From a virus, in the IMG/VR virus record IMGVR_UViG_3300024518_002267, positions 1-21,129 of that record: 21,129 bases of DNA; one strand, 5' to 3'. Positions within the stretch are counted from its first letter, which is position 1. Each line of letters starts with the position of its first letter. The position numbers and the translations under genes are program-made. The notes beneath the pieces were generated by a model. That model was not told the origin of the DNA. It saw nothing but the letters and a program-made list of their open reading frames with translations, and ran no database searches. Positions 10,601 to 16,530 of the stretch are shown here, piece after piece.

Positions 10601-10756
10601 CTGAATACGGTACGCCTGATTGCCTGACTGCCTCGTCACATCAGCAGATGTGTCAACCTCGGTGTCGTAGGTGAGTTGCTGCTCCGTAGCGAGGCTGTTA
10701 TTCGATATGAGACTCGTTGCAGGAGCACGGGCTGTGTAAATAGAGCCAACAGCCAT
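7601..10756 (-). CDS. Large repeat-bearing fibre/adhesin-like structural protein (1051 aa)
   Basis: A modular, beta-rich protein. Residues about 1-470 contain what look like three related beta-sandwich units, resembling C1q/TNF-type jelly rolls (for example AGHYLVILNTFGQTSG and ANDVLTVDTVAVGETS). Residues 477-519 hold two copies of a 23-residue repeat. Residues about 524-696 resemble a DNRLRE/CBM96-type carbohydrate-binding domain (SPDIKAIIQELVDSYGP, ending PRLEITY). Residues 700-1032 are fifteen further tandem repeats with core P-[AG]-L-x-Q-x-L-hydrophobic-x-x-[FY]-[DN]-P. This architecture suits a receptor-binding fibre or capsid-surface adhesin. The first 476 codons are richer in GC and CpG than the rest, suggesting separate origins. 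The ATG shares a base with the preceding TAA. There is no signal peptide, as expected of a virion protein. Confidence 0.8.
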   Translation of the reverse strand: MAVGSIYTARAPATSLISNNSLATEQQLTYDTEVDTSADVTRQSGNQAYRIQNTGRYLILTTTSWNGIDLGNNNRAVVRTQVKVGGTNLTGISGNASGYLRDSGSADECHVITASYVDHTVVGSSADDVTVWVQNFGDTSVALADQIADSCGIQIIRLDDGADWIQVRRAAAQSLTSAQGTGVGIPADAAFTTISFDTQDVETDSAVAEWVSGTDVTLKSAGHYLVILNTFGQTSGTTRNGAIHKLMLNDANINGGTWGLNMSRGSDGSIESWAALPVILDVAANDVLTVDTVAVGETSTSYSMEEVQLTAIKLPDTADYIRTRHSTARDGQTTGVFPQDAEDEDDLGIHSTVTNTDRINGTADDHDMLLFGAWFTTQTSTTNSTRVTHHFRWSRTGTIVQYGSGLSFHRGDQSTTGLKFGGRAAGIAAKALGSTEYMSLDMRLESGTGDQTRDFPANRVGITGVALDTLAGVTAQDISPSLASSLTAAFAPVASVGAVDISPALKAQLIATFAPSVSAITSMNLAINAGGNDGFGFSPTTFSATGTVETVGDDGDASHMYFRFQLTDDLVGATIDSAVLKMWVDGATTDVEIDVVGDDSDNPSAPTSWATLDGITPTTATVKWILDTAGGDADLTSPDIKAIIQELVDSYGPLDTEYIQFVLDPDAYTNTDVKAVHMYESVTYTEPRLEITYTPSSSLDITPAIASQLITALSQTVTPGLVDITPGLLQQLAVAFDPSLTTTVSVSPSLAVQLIQTFLPTLTTGPVDISPSLAQQLALGFDPTVTPGSVDISPALAQRLVQSYDPTLTTTADIIPTLIQQLIVGLDPTLTYVADITPGLAQELVNTFDPSIAVGAVNISPALVQQLLIAFNPTLTTGSVDISPALMSQLIVTFLPQLDMNLHPGLVQELLIAIDPTLTYVVDIVPGLVQQLVVTYDPVVAPGAVFITPALLQTLLVGVDPAIGGGIVIYPDVANQLVLAYDPTVDLGAGSTQDIIPAIMQQLTSANDPTVAPGPVAIEPGLLQALLNGLGPELGGDDQPRATTTMSDWSG
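7661..8659 (-). repeat. Fifteen tandem copies of a 23-aa (69-bp) protein repeat
   Basis: Residues 700-1032 of the 1051-aa protein. Representative units begin DISPALAQRLVQSYDPTLT, NISPALVQQLLIAFNPTLT and DITPGLLQQLAVAFDPSLT. Each has a Pro-capped stretch of about 12-14 amphipathic residues ending in an aromatic-Asp/Asn-Pro motif, then a short Thr/Gly/Val linker. Copies differ at many codons, so the array is old rather than a recent expansion. I do not recognise it as a named repeat family. Confidence 0.85.
9200..9328 (-). repeat. Two additional copies of the 23-aa repeat
   Basis: Residues 477-519 of the 1051-aa protein (DISPSLASSLTAAFAPVAS and DISPALKAQLIATFAPSVS). They are separated from the main array by the carbohydrate-binding-like domain. 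The first copy begins at the point where base composition changes. Confidence 0.75.
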
Positions 10757-12036
10757 TACAAACTTACCTTATAGTTCTCTGGCACAAGTGTACCATCCCC
10801 AAAGATAGATCCTGTGACATCAATAGACCCGCAGTTACCTCCGTCCCAAAACTCTCCCCCTTCTTCGGCATAGGTTCTAGTGTTAGTTACTGAGTGGTCC
10901 GAGCAAACAGAGTATTGACCCCATACATAACCTGCGGTATTGTATACCTGAAGCGGACTTATAGCGGCTTGCTGGTATACCACAACATTGTCATACTCAC
11001 AGAATGATCCACCAGCGGTAGCAAACCCTACTTGACCACAATTTAGGAAAGAGGAGTTCTTTACGGTAACATTAGCCCCATCACCATCTCCCATGATGAC
11101 ACCAGTGCCAGAGTCAGAAGTCCATATTACTGAGTCCTGTCCATCAGAGGTTATTTGATCTGTGGTTCGAGCCCCCTCAACCTGAACATCATCCACTATC
11201 CCATTACTGGAAGCGAAGTGGGAAAGACCATCGAAAAAGTTTCCATATCTAGCCTTCAAGTGTGTTATATCAAACCCATTCACACCATTAAGTTGGTATA
11301 CGTTGCAATCATTCTCATTGGTAAAGTAGCTATAAGGGCCACGATCCTCTTCCCAATCACCAACCCAACCAGCAAACTCCTTAGCTATATTCTCTATACG
11401 GATATACTCGATGGTGATATTCGTGGAATTGTAAGCATAAACAAGACCCATAGTACAACCACGTGTATCAATGCGGCGAATGGTTATGTTATTACAATTG
11501 ATTAGGGTAATTGGTCTACCGCCTGATGCCCCACCTGTCCTATAGAAATCCTCAAAGGAGAGATTTTGAATAGTCTGAGTATCCACACCATCTAAAACAA
11601 TGGGAGTTAACTGAGGTGTATAGGACATAAAGGCATCTGGCCACAACCCTGCACCCGATACTGTGATAACAGGGTTAAATGCCGCTATCACACTCTGAGC
11701 CAAACTAGGCTGAATCTCTTGTGTACCCGTAGGGTTAACAATCAGAGGTTCAAGAGCAGTTATTAAGGATTGAGCTATCTCTGGATAAGTAGCCAGAGTT
11801 GGAGGTGAAACAATGGGGTCAAATGCCTCTATCAGCATATCCACTAAATCTGGATACGCCTCAGAGGAAAAAGGTCTGTACCTCTTTACACCAGTACTAC
11901 GACCTAAGATATCAAGAGCAGACGGATCCCCAATGATACCCATAAGGATGGCTCTTACTTGATCCCGTTGCTCCCACTTACCAGGTACCATTCTGCCACG
12001 GTGTTGACCTAACCACTTATCTCGTTGGCTCGGCAT
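10756..12036 (-). CDS. Tailspike-like protein: 23-aa repeats plus right-handed beta-helix
   Basis: 426 residues. Residues about 60-128 hold three copies of the 23-residue repeat seen in the next gene (YPDLVDMLIEAFDPIV, YPEIAQSLITALEPLIV, IQPSLAQSVIAAFNPVI). From about residue 150 to 410 the sequence looks like a pectin-lyase-type right-handed beta-helix, with short Asn/Asp/Gly-bounded strands such as ITLINCNNITIRRID and NITIEYIRIENI, and an Asp-rich loop (IMGDGDGANVTVKNS). Such helices form phage tailspikes and polysaccharide lyases or depolymerases; catalytic residues cannot be assigned here. Its stop shares a base with the ATG of the 1051-aa gene (TAATG). The shared repeats suggest the two proteins assemble on the same virion scaffold. 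GAGG lies four bases before the ATG. Confidence 0.8.
   Translation of the reverse strand: MPSQRDKWLGQHRGRMVPGKWEQRDQVRAILMGIIGDPSALDILGRSTGVKRYRPFSSEAYPDLVDMLIEAFDPIVSPPTLATYPEIAQSLITALEPLIVNPTGTQEIQPSLAQSVIAAFNPVITVSGAGLWPDAFMSYTPQLTPIVLDGVDTQTIQNLSFEDFYRTGGASGGRPITLINCNNITIRRIDTRGCTMGLVYAYNSTNITIEYIRIENIAKEFAGWVGDWEEDRGPYSYFTNENDCNVYQLNGVNGFDITHLKARYGNFFDGLSHFASSNGIVDDVQVEGARTTDQITSDGQDSVIWTSDSGTGVIMGDGDGANVTVKNSSFLNCGQVGFATAGGSFCEYDNVVVYQQAAISPLQVYNTAGYVWGQYSVCSDHSVTNTRTYAEEGGEFWDGGNCGSIDVTGSIFGDGTLVPENYKVSL
11653..11859 (-). repeat. Three copies of the 23-aa repeat at the N-terminal side of the beta-helix protein
   Basis: Residues about 60-128 of the 426-aa protein. The core [YI]-x-P-x-[LI]-x-x-x-[LV]-I-x-A-[FL]-[DEN]-P matches the repeats of the following gene. 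Confidence 0.75.
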
Positions 12037-12046
12037 GGTACCTCAC

Positions 12047-12493
12047 TCAGATTTGAAGGATACCTGAAGCATTCCATGTTACTGTAATGTCTCCACCGTT
12101 CGGTGTGACTGGGAGCCCCGTTGTCGCAGAGTCCCACGTTACAATCAGGGCTGCGTTAGCTGGCGTTGCATTGTAGTGGTACAATGTCAAGTAATCAGCC
12201 GCATCACCTGTGATGGTATTGAATGTCACATTAGCGGCATCAAACACACCGGTGGCAACAACACCCACAGTCTTGGACAGAAGTGGGACATCGGATGAGT
12301 CTGCCCTATCTGCTACCACAACAGCCGTATCTACAGACCCGTAATTACTCGTAGCGGCTACAATAGCGCCTGAGTCCGTCTGGTCAAGAAGTGCAATGTC
12401 AATGGCATCAGCATCAAAGTCCACAGTGGTTAGTGGTGCTGACGGAGTACCTAGCTGGCCATCCCTAAAATCATCATGTACTACAGTAGCCAT
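12047..12493 (-). CDS. Beta-rich small structural protein (148 aa)
   Basis: 148 residues, Asp/Thr/Val/Ala-rich and predicted all-beta. The C-terminus TTGLPVTPNGGDITVTWNAS resembles the ending of a family of small uncharacterised proteins in the structural modules of many environmental tailed phages, often near decoration or tail genes; this link is from memory. A GGGGGAG Shine-Dalgarno lies seven bases before the ATG. The start shares a base with the stop of the 72-aa gene (TAATG), and the next gene begins 10 bp after the stop. A capsid decoration or tail role is plausible but unproven. Confidence 0.75.
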   Translation of the reverse strand: MATVVHDDFRDGQLGTPSAPLTTVDFDADAIDIALLDQTDSGAIVAATSNYGSVDTAVVVADRADSSDVPLLSKTVGVVATGVFDAANVTFNTITGDAADYLTLYHYNATPANAALIVTWDSATTGLPVTPNGGDITVTWNASGILQI

Positions 12494-12711
12494 TAGTTAT
12501 CTCCCCCAGCAAGAGCCGCTGCCATAGCCACCCTATCTTCGTCACTCATAGCGTCAATCTTGGCTTTCGCCTTATCCTCAGCTATAAGCTTGTTGAGTTG
12601 TACCGAGATGGCTCTGGCTCTGGATCTTGACTTGTCAAGGTATTTACCCTTCTCAAGTTGTAAGGTCTCAAGCTCAGCCTCAAGCTCAGCAATCTTCCTA
12701 GTTCTTGGCAT
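12493..12711 (-). CDS. Small coiled-coil protein (72 aa)
   Basis: 72 residues. The N-terminal half is a clear charged heptad-like helix (IAELEAELETLQLEKGKYL), followed by a basic segment (KSRSRARAISVQLNKL) and an Ala-rich C-terminus. It starts inside the end of the preceding gene (14-bp overlap) with GGAG seven bases upstream, and ends in a TAATG junction with the next. It could be a small assembly chaperone or bundling protein; no family is recognised. Confidence 0.7.
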   Translation of the reverse strand: MPRTRKIAELEAELETLQLEKGKYLDKSRSRARAISVQLNKLIAEDKAKAKIDAMSDEDRVAMAAALAGGDN

Positions 12712-13072
12712 CCACTTGCTCCTTTACTGGGTCAAATGCCTGGATCAGTTTCTTTGCTATAGGTATCTGAAGTGTCTGGGTAGGTGGACTGTTGACAGTA
12801 TTAGAGGTCTCAAACCCAGCCCTATCGTCAAGGGCAGACAACCTCTCATATACGGTCTTAGATACAATAATAGTACCTTCATCATCAAGCTGGAGGTGAT
12901 AGGTCTTTACATCATGTGGTACCATACAGGACGAACAAATAGGGAGCTTATAGTTGTGAGGGTTGGGTATTGGACGTTTTTGATCCCTCACAACTAGAAG
13001 CACCCCTTTTAACGTCTTGTGACGAATCCGAATCCCCTGTGCCTTAGGCTTGAGTTGAGGGTCTAGGGTCAT
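12698..13072 (-). CDS. Unknown protein with CxxC pair and one 23-aa-repeat-like C-terminus
   Basis: 124 residues. The basic N-terminus contains a small beta-like region and a CSSC pair (residues 46-49) with a nearby His53, a possible partial metal site. The C-terminus (about 102-117, QIPIAKKLIQAFDPVK) matches the core of the repeat found three times and seventeen times in the two large genes downstream. No good Shine-Dalgarno precedes ATG 13072, but an in-frame stop lies just upstream and no other start is available. Function unknown; the shared motif suggests it belongs to the same structure. Confidence 0.65.
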   Translation of the reverse strand: MTLDPQLKPKAQGIRIRHKTLKGVLLVVRDQKRPIPNPHNYKLPICSSCMVPHDVKTYHLQLDDEGTIIVSKTVYERLSALDDRAGFETSNTVNSPPTQTLQIPIAKKLIQAFDPVKEQVDAKN

Positions 13073-13073
13073 G

Positions 13074-13382
13074 TTATACCAGCACGTATGTCAAGTGACC
13101 AGATACCTGGCCAGTGCTTGTGGTTGTGAGGTTAAGAGCTTCAGCGGGCCCCGTTTCAAGGAGACCAGCATGAGCGTCACCAGCGGTATAACTCTCAGGA
13201 ACTGGACCAGAGATGACAGTAGTTCCACGTTTCCAAACGATGGTCTGACCGGAGGCTACAGTGATAACCACATTAAGAACCACAATATGTTTGCCGGCGA
13301 CGGCTGCGACTATCTCGGTAGTAGTGATGGAGGATATATCTATTGATACCCGATTTGGGCGACTTCTCTTTGTCAAGGACAT
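13074..13382 (-). CDS. Small beta-rich structural protein (102 aa)
   Basis: 102 residues from ATG 13382, preceded at seven bases by a strong AGGAG. The frame stays open to a TTG at 13439, but that extension is filled by a -35/-10 promoter, so the shorter start is chosen. After a basic N-terminus (MSLTKRSRPNRVS) the protein is beta-rich. It ends ALNLTTTSTGQVSGHLTYV, a pattern I recall from small, uncharacterised structural-module proteins of many phages (EALNL...VSGHLTYV). It is probably a decoration or head-tail accessory protein. It is the first gene behind the internal late promoter. Confidence 0.75.
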   Translation of the reverse strand: MSLTKRSRPNRVSIDISSITTTEIVAAVAGKHIVVLNVVITVASGQTIVWKRGTTVISGPVPESYTAGDAHAGLLETGPAEALNLTTTSTGQVSGHLTYVLV

Positions 13383-13410
13383 TGGTACACTCCTAAAACC
13401 ATTGCTTGTA

Positions 13411-13439
13411 TTTATAGCACACCCGCAGGGGTTGGTCAA
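13411..13439 (-). promoter_or_regulatory. Strong sigma70-type promoter for the structural genes
   Basis: Minus-strand -35 TTGACC (13439-13434), exactly 17 bp, then -10 TATAAA (13416-13411) with an extended TGC before it. Transcription would begin near 13404, about 22 bases before the ATG at 13382. It lies in the gap behind the terminase stop, so the structural genes can be expressed separately from terminase. Confidence 0.75.
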
Positions 13440-13442
13440 GTC

Positions 13443-15698
13443 TTAGTCTTGCCTGCGTCTGTAGTTACGAACGGATGAGTGCCCCATACCTGTGGGTTCA
13501 CTCTCTTTACCAACCATGTAATCAGGAAGCGAGTCACGGTATATATGTTGCCTAGGGGTACTGGCCCTTGATACCCGCATCGAATCGGGGAGGATTAACC
13601 GGTTGAAGTCAAAGAACCAGTACCCCATAACCATGTCATTCGTCTGTGAATCAGGATACTCAGTCAATTCCTTAGCAAACTCATTGACGGTTACTCTTGT
13701 AGGAAGGTCATTCTGGTCAAACGGCAAATCTACCTTACCCAGTCGGAACCTACCTGGAAGACTGCCCTCTACACCATGCTCAGGGTCAGCCTTATTCCTA
13801 TGGGTCTCATGCCCCTTGATTGTGGTGTGGTGTGTCTGCATCCACTGGTTGACCCACTTGTGCTGGAAGATATATCGCTGGGCAGCGGCCTGTTCAATGA
13901 TCCACAGAGATATCGGCCAACCCATCGCTTTAGCCTGTTCCTGCCAGTCTTGAGCTATCCCTGTGAATACCCTTCGTTTGATGTCATAGTCAAGGAACCC
14001 TCCAGAAGTCAGGCGGGCTCGCACAAGGTTGATGAGATAATCCTTATCATTTGCCGTATCATAGATCCACCACTGGACTGACCACCAATTCTGAGCAGAC
14101 GGGTCTAGCGTAGCGATAGAGAAGCAGTCAGCAGGATCCACATCTTCTGGTATCTGTAGCAGGCGCCTCTCATAGTTGTAGCAACCGGGGTAGGTGATGT
14201 TGTCATCATCGACACCCCCTGTTAGCCATACCTTCTGTACGAGGTTGTCACTCGTCTCCTCATCCGACTGCTGATACGTGAGGTTGAATTTTCTCGGGTC
14301 AGCGGCTTGCACCTTACGCAGGTGCGTATAAGAGAATCGCTTAGGATCAAGCACACATTCAATGTGGTCACTGTTCTTAATGGAGAGAAGGTTCTGGCAG
14401 GCTTGTTCATCATGGGCCGGGAACTTGTAGTAGCGGTATACTTTCCTACTCTTACGCATTCCACCGGATATATCTGGCGTGGCTAATTCAGAGTAGTCCT
14501 TGCCATACTTATCTACAAGCTCCCGTTCCAATTCTTCCCGAACCTGCTGCATCTCTTCCTCAGTAAACTGTGAGGTAACCTCGTTGAGAGTAGCCTCATC
14601 AACATCATCATCCGTCTGATACGTGAGGTTCTTACAGTGGGCATAGATGTCAAACTTACCAAACCTTGTACCGATCAAGGCAACGAGGCCCCCAGGCTCA
14701 CATCTCGATTCAGCCTCAGAAAACCACCACTCAGTAGTTGCCTCACGTTGCTCAGCCGTTTTAGAATTGTTCTTATCGGCAAGATCGTCCCACAGGTTGA
14801 TATCGAATCGCCCACCGAGAAAGCCCATATCTTGAGAGAGTGAGGCAACAGTAGACTCCTTCTCACCGGTCAAGAACGCCGTCTGGATATCACTCAGGAT
14901 CTGGTGGATATCGTCCTCTGGGTTATTGAGGCGTCTTTTGATTTCTCCAGCCGTCGGATCAAACCCCGCTAGAGCCAGCTTGTAGTCCATGGTTGCTTCA
15001 TGCCCCTCCACTCCATCGACAATGAACCGGTCAGCCCTCCATTCTTCTGGCTCCAGCGGTTTAAACCTGCCATAGTAAATATTCAGGAGTACGTTCTTCT
15101 CCAACGTATTACGCAGCCGGCGTGTGTACTTAGAGGACTGCCCAGTCGTGCGTGCCCCCAAAGCAATCCGAATATCACGGTTCCGGGTAATCAACCAGCC
15201 GGGAAAGTCATGCGTTATTGTGGTTGACTTACCCCCACCCGGCGGCGTATTCACAATACCCTTGATGACTTCAGACTCCACAGTACCAGCAGTAGCTTGT
15301 CCGGACTCCCACCAAGCCATCAAAATCTGGACCATCTCAATCTGCCAAGGAATGTGGCGTCTACCGAGCATCAAGTTACGCCAGTACCCAAATTCATGCC
15401 ACGCTTGTATAGCCTGCGGATGCACCAACTGATCGTGGTTTCTCTTAGGATCTGGGTACCCCCCATCAGGTCCAGAATCCATAGCGATTCTCTTAGCAGT
15501 CTCAGTAGGGCTTGTACCCCCGTAAGCCTCATTCATAGAGACCATCAACCTACGTATCGTTCCCCGCCCAACTCCCAAGAGCTCCCCAAGCCGGTAAGGA
15601 TTTCTACCCTTCTTGACTTCCTCATAGAACCATGCCTTTGCTTCCACAGAAAGACGTTTCCCTTTCTGATGGAATGGCATTGGTCTTGACTCTGGCAT
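13443..15698 (-). CDS. Terminase large subunit (ATPase-nuclease packaging motor)
   Basis: 751 residues, longer than the usual 450-600. Walker A is TPPGGGKST (151-159), Walker B is in FDINLWDDLAD (298-308), and the coupling motif is LIGTRF (341-346). The RNase H-like nuclease domain shows its acidic residues at D532 (ATLDPSA), E602 (WIIEQAAAQ) and D688 (QTNDMV). It cuts and pumps phage DNA through the portal. The N-terminal about 60 residues carry an HTH-like segment (NPYRLGELLGVGRGTIRRLM) that resembles small-terminase DNA-binding domains; no separate small terminase gene is visible. The ATG at 15698 has no clear Shine-Dalgarno. The 5' end overlaps a forward promoter for the small gene at 15752. 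Confidence 0.92.
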   Translation of the reverse strand: MPESRPMPFHQKGKRLSVEAKAWFYEEVKKGRNPYRLGELLGVGRGTIRRLMVSMNEAYGGTSPTETAKRIAMDSGPDGGYPDPKRNHDQLVHPQAIQAWHEFGYWRNLMLGRRHIPWQIEMVQILMAWWESGQATAGTVESEVIKGIVNTPPGGGKSTTITHDFPGWLITRNRDIRIALGARTTGQSSKYTRRLRNTLEKNVLLNIYYGRFKPLEPEEWRADRFIVDGVEGHEATMDYKLALAGFDPTAGEIKRRLNNPEDDIHQILSDIQTAFLTGEKESTVASLSQDMGFLGGRFDINLWDDLADKNNSKTAEQREATTEWWFSEAESRCEPGGLVALIGTRFGKFDIYAHCKNLTYQTDDDVDEATLNEVTSQFTEEEMQQVREELERELVDKYGKDYSELATPDISGGMRKSRKVYRYYKFPAHDEQACQNLLSIKNSDHIECVLDPKRFSYTHLRKVQAADPRKFNLTYQQSDEETSDNLVQKVWLTGGVDDDNITYPGCYNYERRLLQIPEDVDPADCFSIATLDPSAQNWWSVQWWIYDTANDKDYLINLVRARLTSGGFLDYDIKRRVFTGIAQDWQEQAKAMGWPISLWIIEQAAAQRYIFQHKWVNQWMQTHHTTIKGHETHRNKADPEHGVEGSLPGRFRLGKVDLPFDQNDLPTRVTVNEFAKELTEYPDSQTNDMVMGYWFFDFNRLILPDSMRVSRASTPRQHIYRDSLPDYMVGKESEPTGMGHSSVRNYRRRQD

Positions 15699-15714
15699 AG
15701 ATATCGACTATACT
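15686..15714 (+). promoter_or_regulatory. Forward promoter overlapping the terminase start
   Basis: TTGACT (15686-15691), exactly 17 bp, TATACT (15709-15714); predicted start near 15721. It drives the small gene at 15752. A GCTAGC palindrome (15732-15737) sits between the predicted transcription start and the Shine-Dalgarno. The -35 lies inside the first codons of the terminase gene on the other strand. Confidence 0.7.
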
Positions 15715-15751
15715 ACGACCATAGCAAAAACGCTAGCAGAGGAACAAGGAT

Positions 15752-15937
15752 ATGAACATGATGCACGGAACTACACATCTCCCAACCAGGGGTAGAAAAC
15801 TCGAAACCTCAGACGAGGTAAGAACCTGTACCTCAGATGGCTGTCTCACTATCCTCAGTAGGTACAACCTTAAAGGCACTTGTTTCAGCCATCGCCCTAT
15901 CACTTATGGCCGCACCAGAGGTAGGCCGAGAAAGTAA
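15752..15937 (+). CDS. Small zinc-binding, DNA-binding-like protein (61 aa)
   Basis: 61 residues. A probable metal site is formed by C26, C31, C44 and H47 in a pattern C-x4-C-LTILSRYN-x4-C-x2-H. The short pattern GC-x-T-x-LSRYN-x4-C-x2-H is one I associate with small actinobacterial and actinophage regulatory proteins. The C-terminus GRTRGRPRK is AT-hook-like and basic. The start is 15752 (AGAGGA eight bases upstream) or 15758 (AAGGA seven bases upstream). It is the first forward gene, driven by the promoter at 15686 and carrying a GCTAGC site in its leader. A role as transcriptional regulator is inferred from motif and position. Confidence 0.65.
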   Translation: MNMMHGTTHLPTRGRKLETSDEVRTCTSDGCLTILSRYNLKGTCFSHRPITYGRTRGRPRK

Positions 15938-16035
15938 TGCGGCAAAAATTTTTCTAGAATTTCCGGGACGGACCGAGAAGGTACCTCATAGTATCCTGTG
16001 TTTCGCCAGTTTAAAGTCCCCGTGTCAAACAGAAT

Positions 16036-16049
16036 CGAACACATGTTCG
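16036..16049. promoter_or_regulatory. LexA (SOS) box, Gram-positive/actinobacterial type
   Basis: CGAACACATGTTCG is an exact match to the core CGAAC-N4-GTTCG of the Bacillus/Mycobacterium-type LexA operator, and the inner ACAT also fits R-N-R-Y. It lies in the divergent control region. The promoter it governs is not clear: the nearest forward candidate starts at 16102, and no good minus-strand promoter was found beside it. Confidence 0.7.
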
Positions 16050-16101
16050 TTCTGCTAGTGCTTGCAATTGCTAGCGTTTGCTTGCTGTAGCTAGCACTTA
16101 C

Positions 16102-16130
16102 TTGAGTACATATTGATAGCTGTCTATACG
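16102..16130 (+). promoter_or_regulatory. Weak candidate promoter
   Basis: TTGAGT (16102-16107), 17 bp, TATACG (16125-16130). Spacing is ideal but each box has two mismatches. No gene begins until 16308, so it would give a leader of about 170 bases. A GCTAGC lies just upstream. Confidence 0.3.
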
Positions 16131-16226
16131 CTCACACTCATTCTTTACATATCGTAAAGCGCATGAGCGAGCTATCTATCTAGCAATCAATGATATCTAG
16201 TTATGCGAATGATTACTCTATAGTCA

Positions 16227-16255
16227 TTGACATAGCTTGCTAGCTAGTGTAGAGT
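16227..16255 (+). promoter_or_regulatory. Promoter of the HTH gene with built-in palindrome
   Basis: Perfect TTGACA (16227-16232), 17 bp, TAGAGT (16250-16255). One GCTAGC lies inside the spacer (16239-16244) and three more lie between the predicted start (about 16262) and the ATG at 16308. CTTGCTAGCT (16236-16245) and AGCTAGCAAG (16266-16275) form a 10-bp inverted repeat across the -10. This is the layout of a repressed or autoregulated promoter. Confidence 0.7.
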
Positions 16256-16307
16256 CATACTCAAGAGCTAGCAAGAGAGCTAGCGCTAGCAGAAAGCGAG
16301 AAAGCGA

Positions 16308-16520
16308 ATGTCGAACATGTCAATCGCTGAGATTGCTGAAGCTACAGACACGAATCAGAAAACGATTCGTGCGTATCTTCGACGCAATCATGCACGTTCA
16401 GCAGAGCAGAAGAACAATCGGTGGGGAGACGCTAAGAAAGCATACGCTTTGAGCGCAAAGCTCACAAGCGAGCTTGTCGAACACTTCACAAGCGATACAG
16501 AAGAAGAAGAAAGCGAGTAA
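16308..16520 (+). CDS. Small helix-turn-helix protein, probable regulator
   Basis: 70 residues. Residues about 4-26 form a helix-turn-helix (MSIAEIAEATDTNQKTIRAY), followed by a basic segment (LRRNHARS), an NNRWGDA turn, a second helical part (LSAKLTSELVEHF) and a very acidic tail (TEEEESE). The arrangement recalls the DNA-binding domain of Lsr2-like phage proteins, but this is a visual match. An in-frame stop 21 bases upstream limits the start to ATG 16308 (or 16317). Shine-Dalgarno is poor. The gene is flanked on both sides by GCTAGC palindromes and has one in its promoter, so it probably binds them and controls itself; this is untested. Confidence 0.75.
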   Translation: MSNMSIAEIAEATDTNQKTIRAYLRRNHARSAEQKNNRWGDAKKAYALSAKLTSELVEHFTSDTEEEESE

Positions 16521-16530
16521 CACTCTATCT

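Larger units (their letters stand above)
15938..16307. other. Non-coding regulatory region, 370 bp
   Basis: No convincing gene on either strand. It contains an AT-rich patch (AAAAATTTTT near 15945), the LexA-type box at 16036, GCTAGC palindromes, a dyad CTTTAC-N5-GTAAAG (16143-16159), a weak promoter-like sequence at 16102 and a strong promoter at 16227. Confidence 0.7.

Noticed and set aside
15699-15735. Minus-strand promoter (TATAGT) just before the terminase ATG
   Set aside because: It is the reverse complement of the forward TATACT region and has no acceptable -35 at 16-18 bp; the GCTAGC lies there instead.
15837-16058. Forward 73-residue frame overlapping the zinc-protein gene
   Set aside because: It lies in another frame of a better gene, has no Shine-Dalgarno and runs through the LexA box.
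15990-16060. tRNA-like T-loop (GTTCGATTC) on the minus strand near the LexA box
   Set aside because: The flanking five bases do not form a T stem and no acceptor, D or anticodon arm can be drawn. The similarity comes from the LexA half site.
16312-16325. Second LexA-like box at the start of the HTH gene (CGAACATGTC)
   Set aside because: Only the left half CGAAC is present; the right half is CAATC instead of GTTCG.
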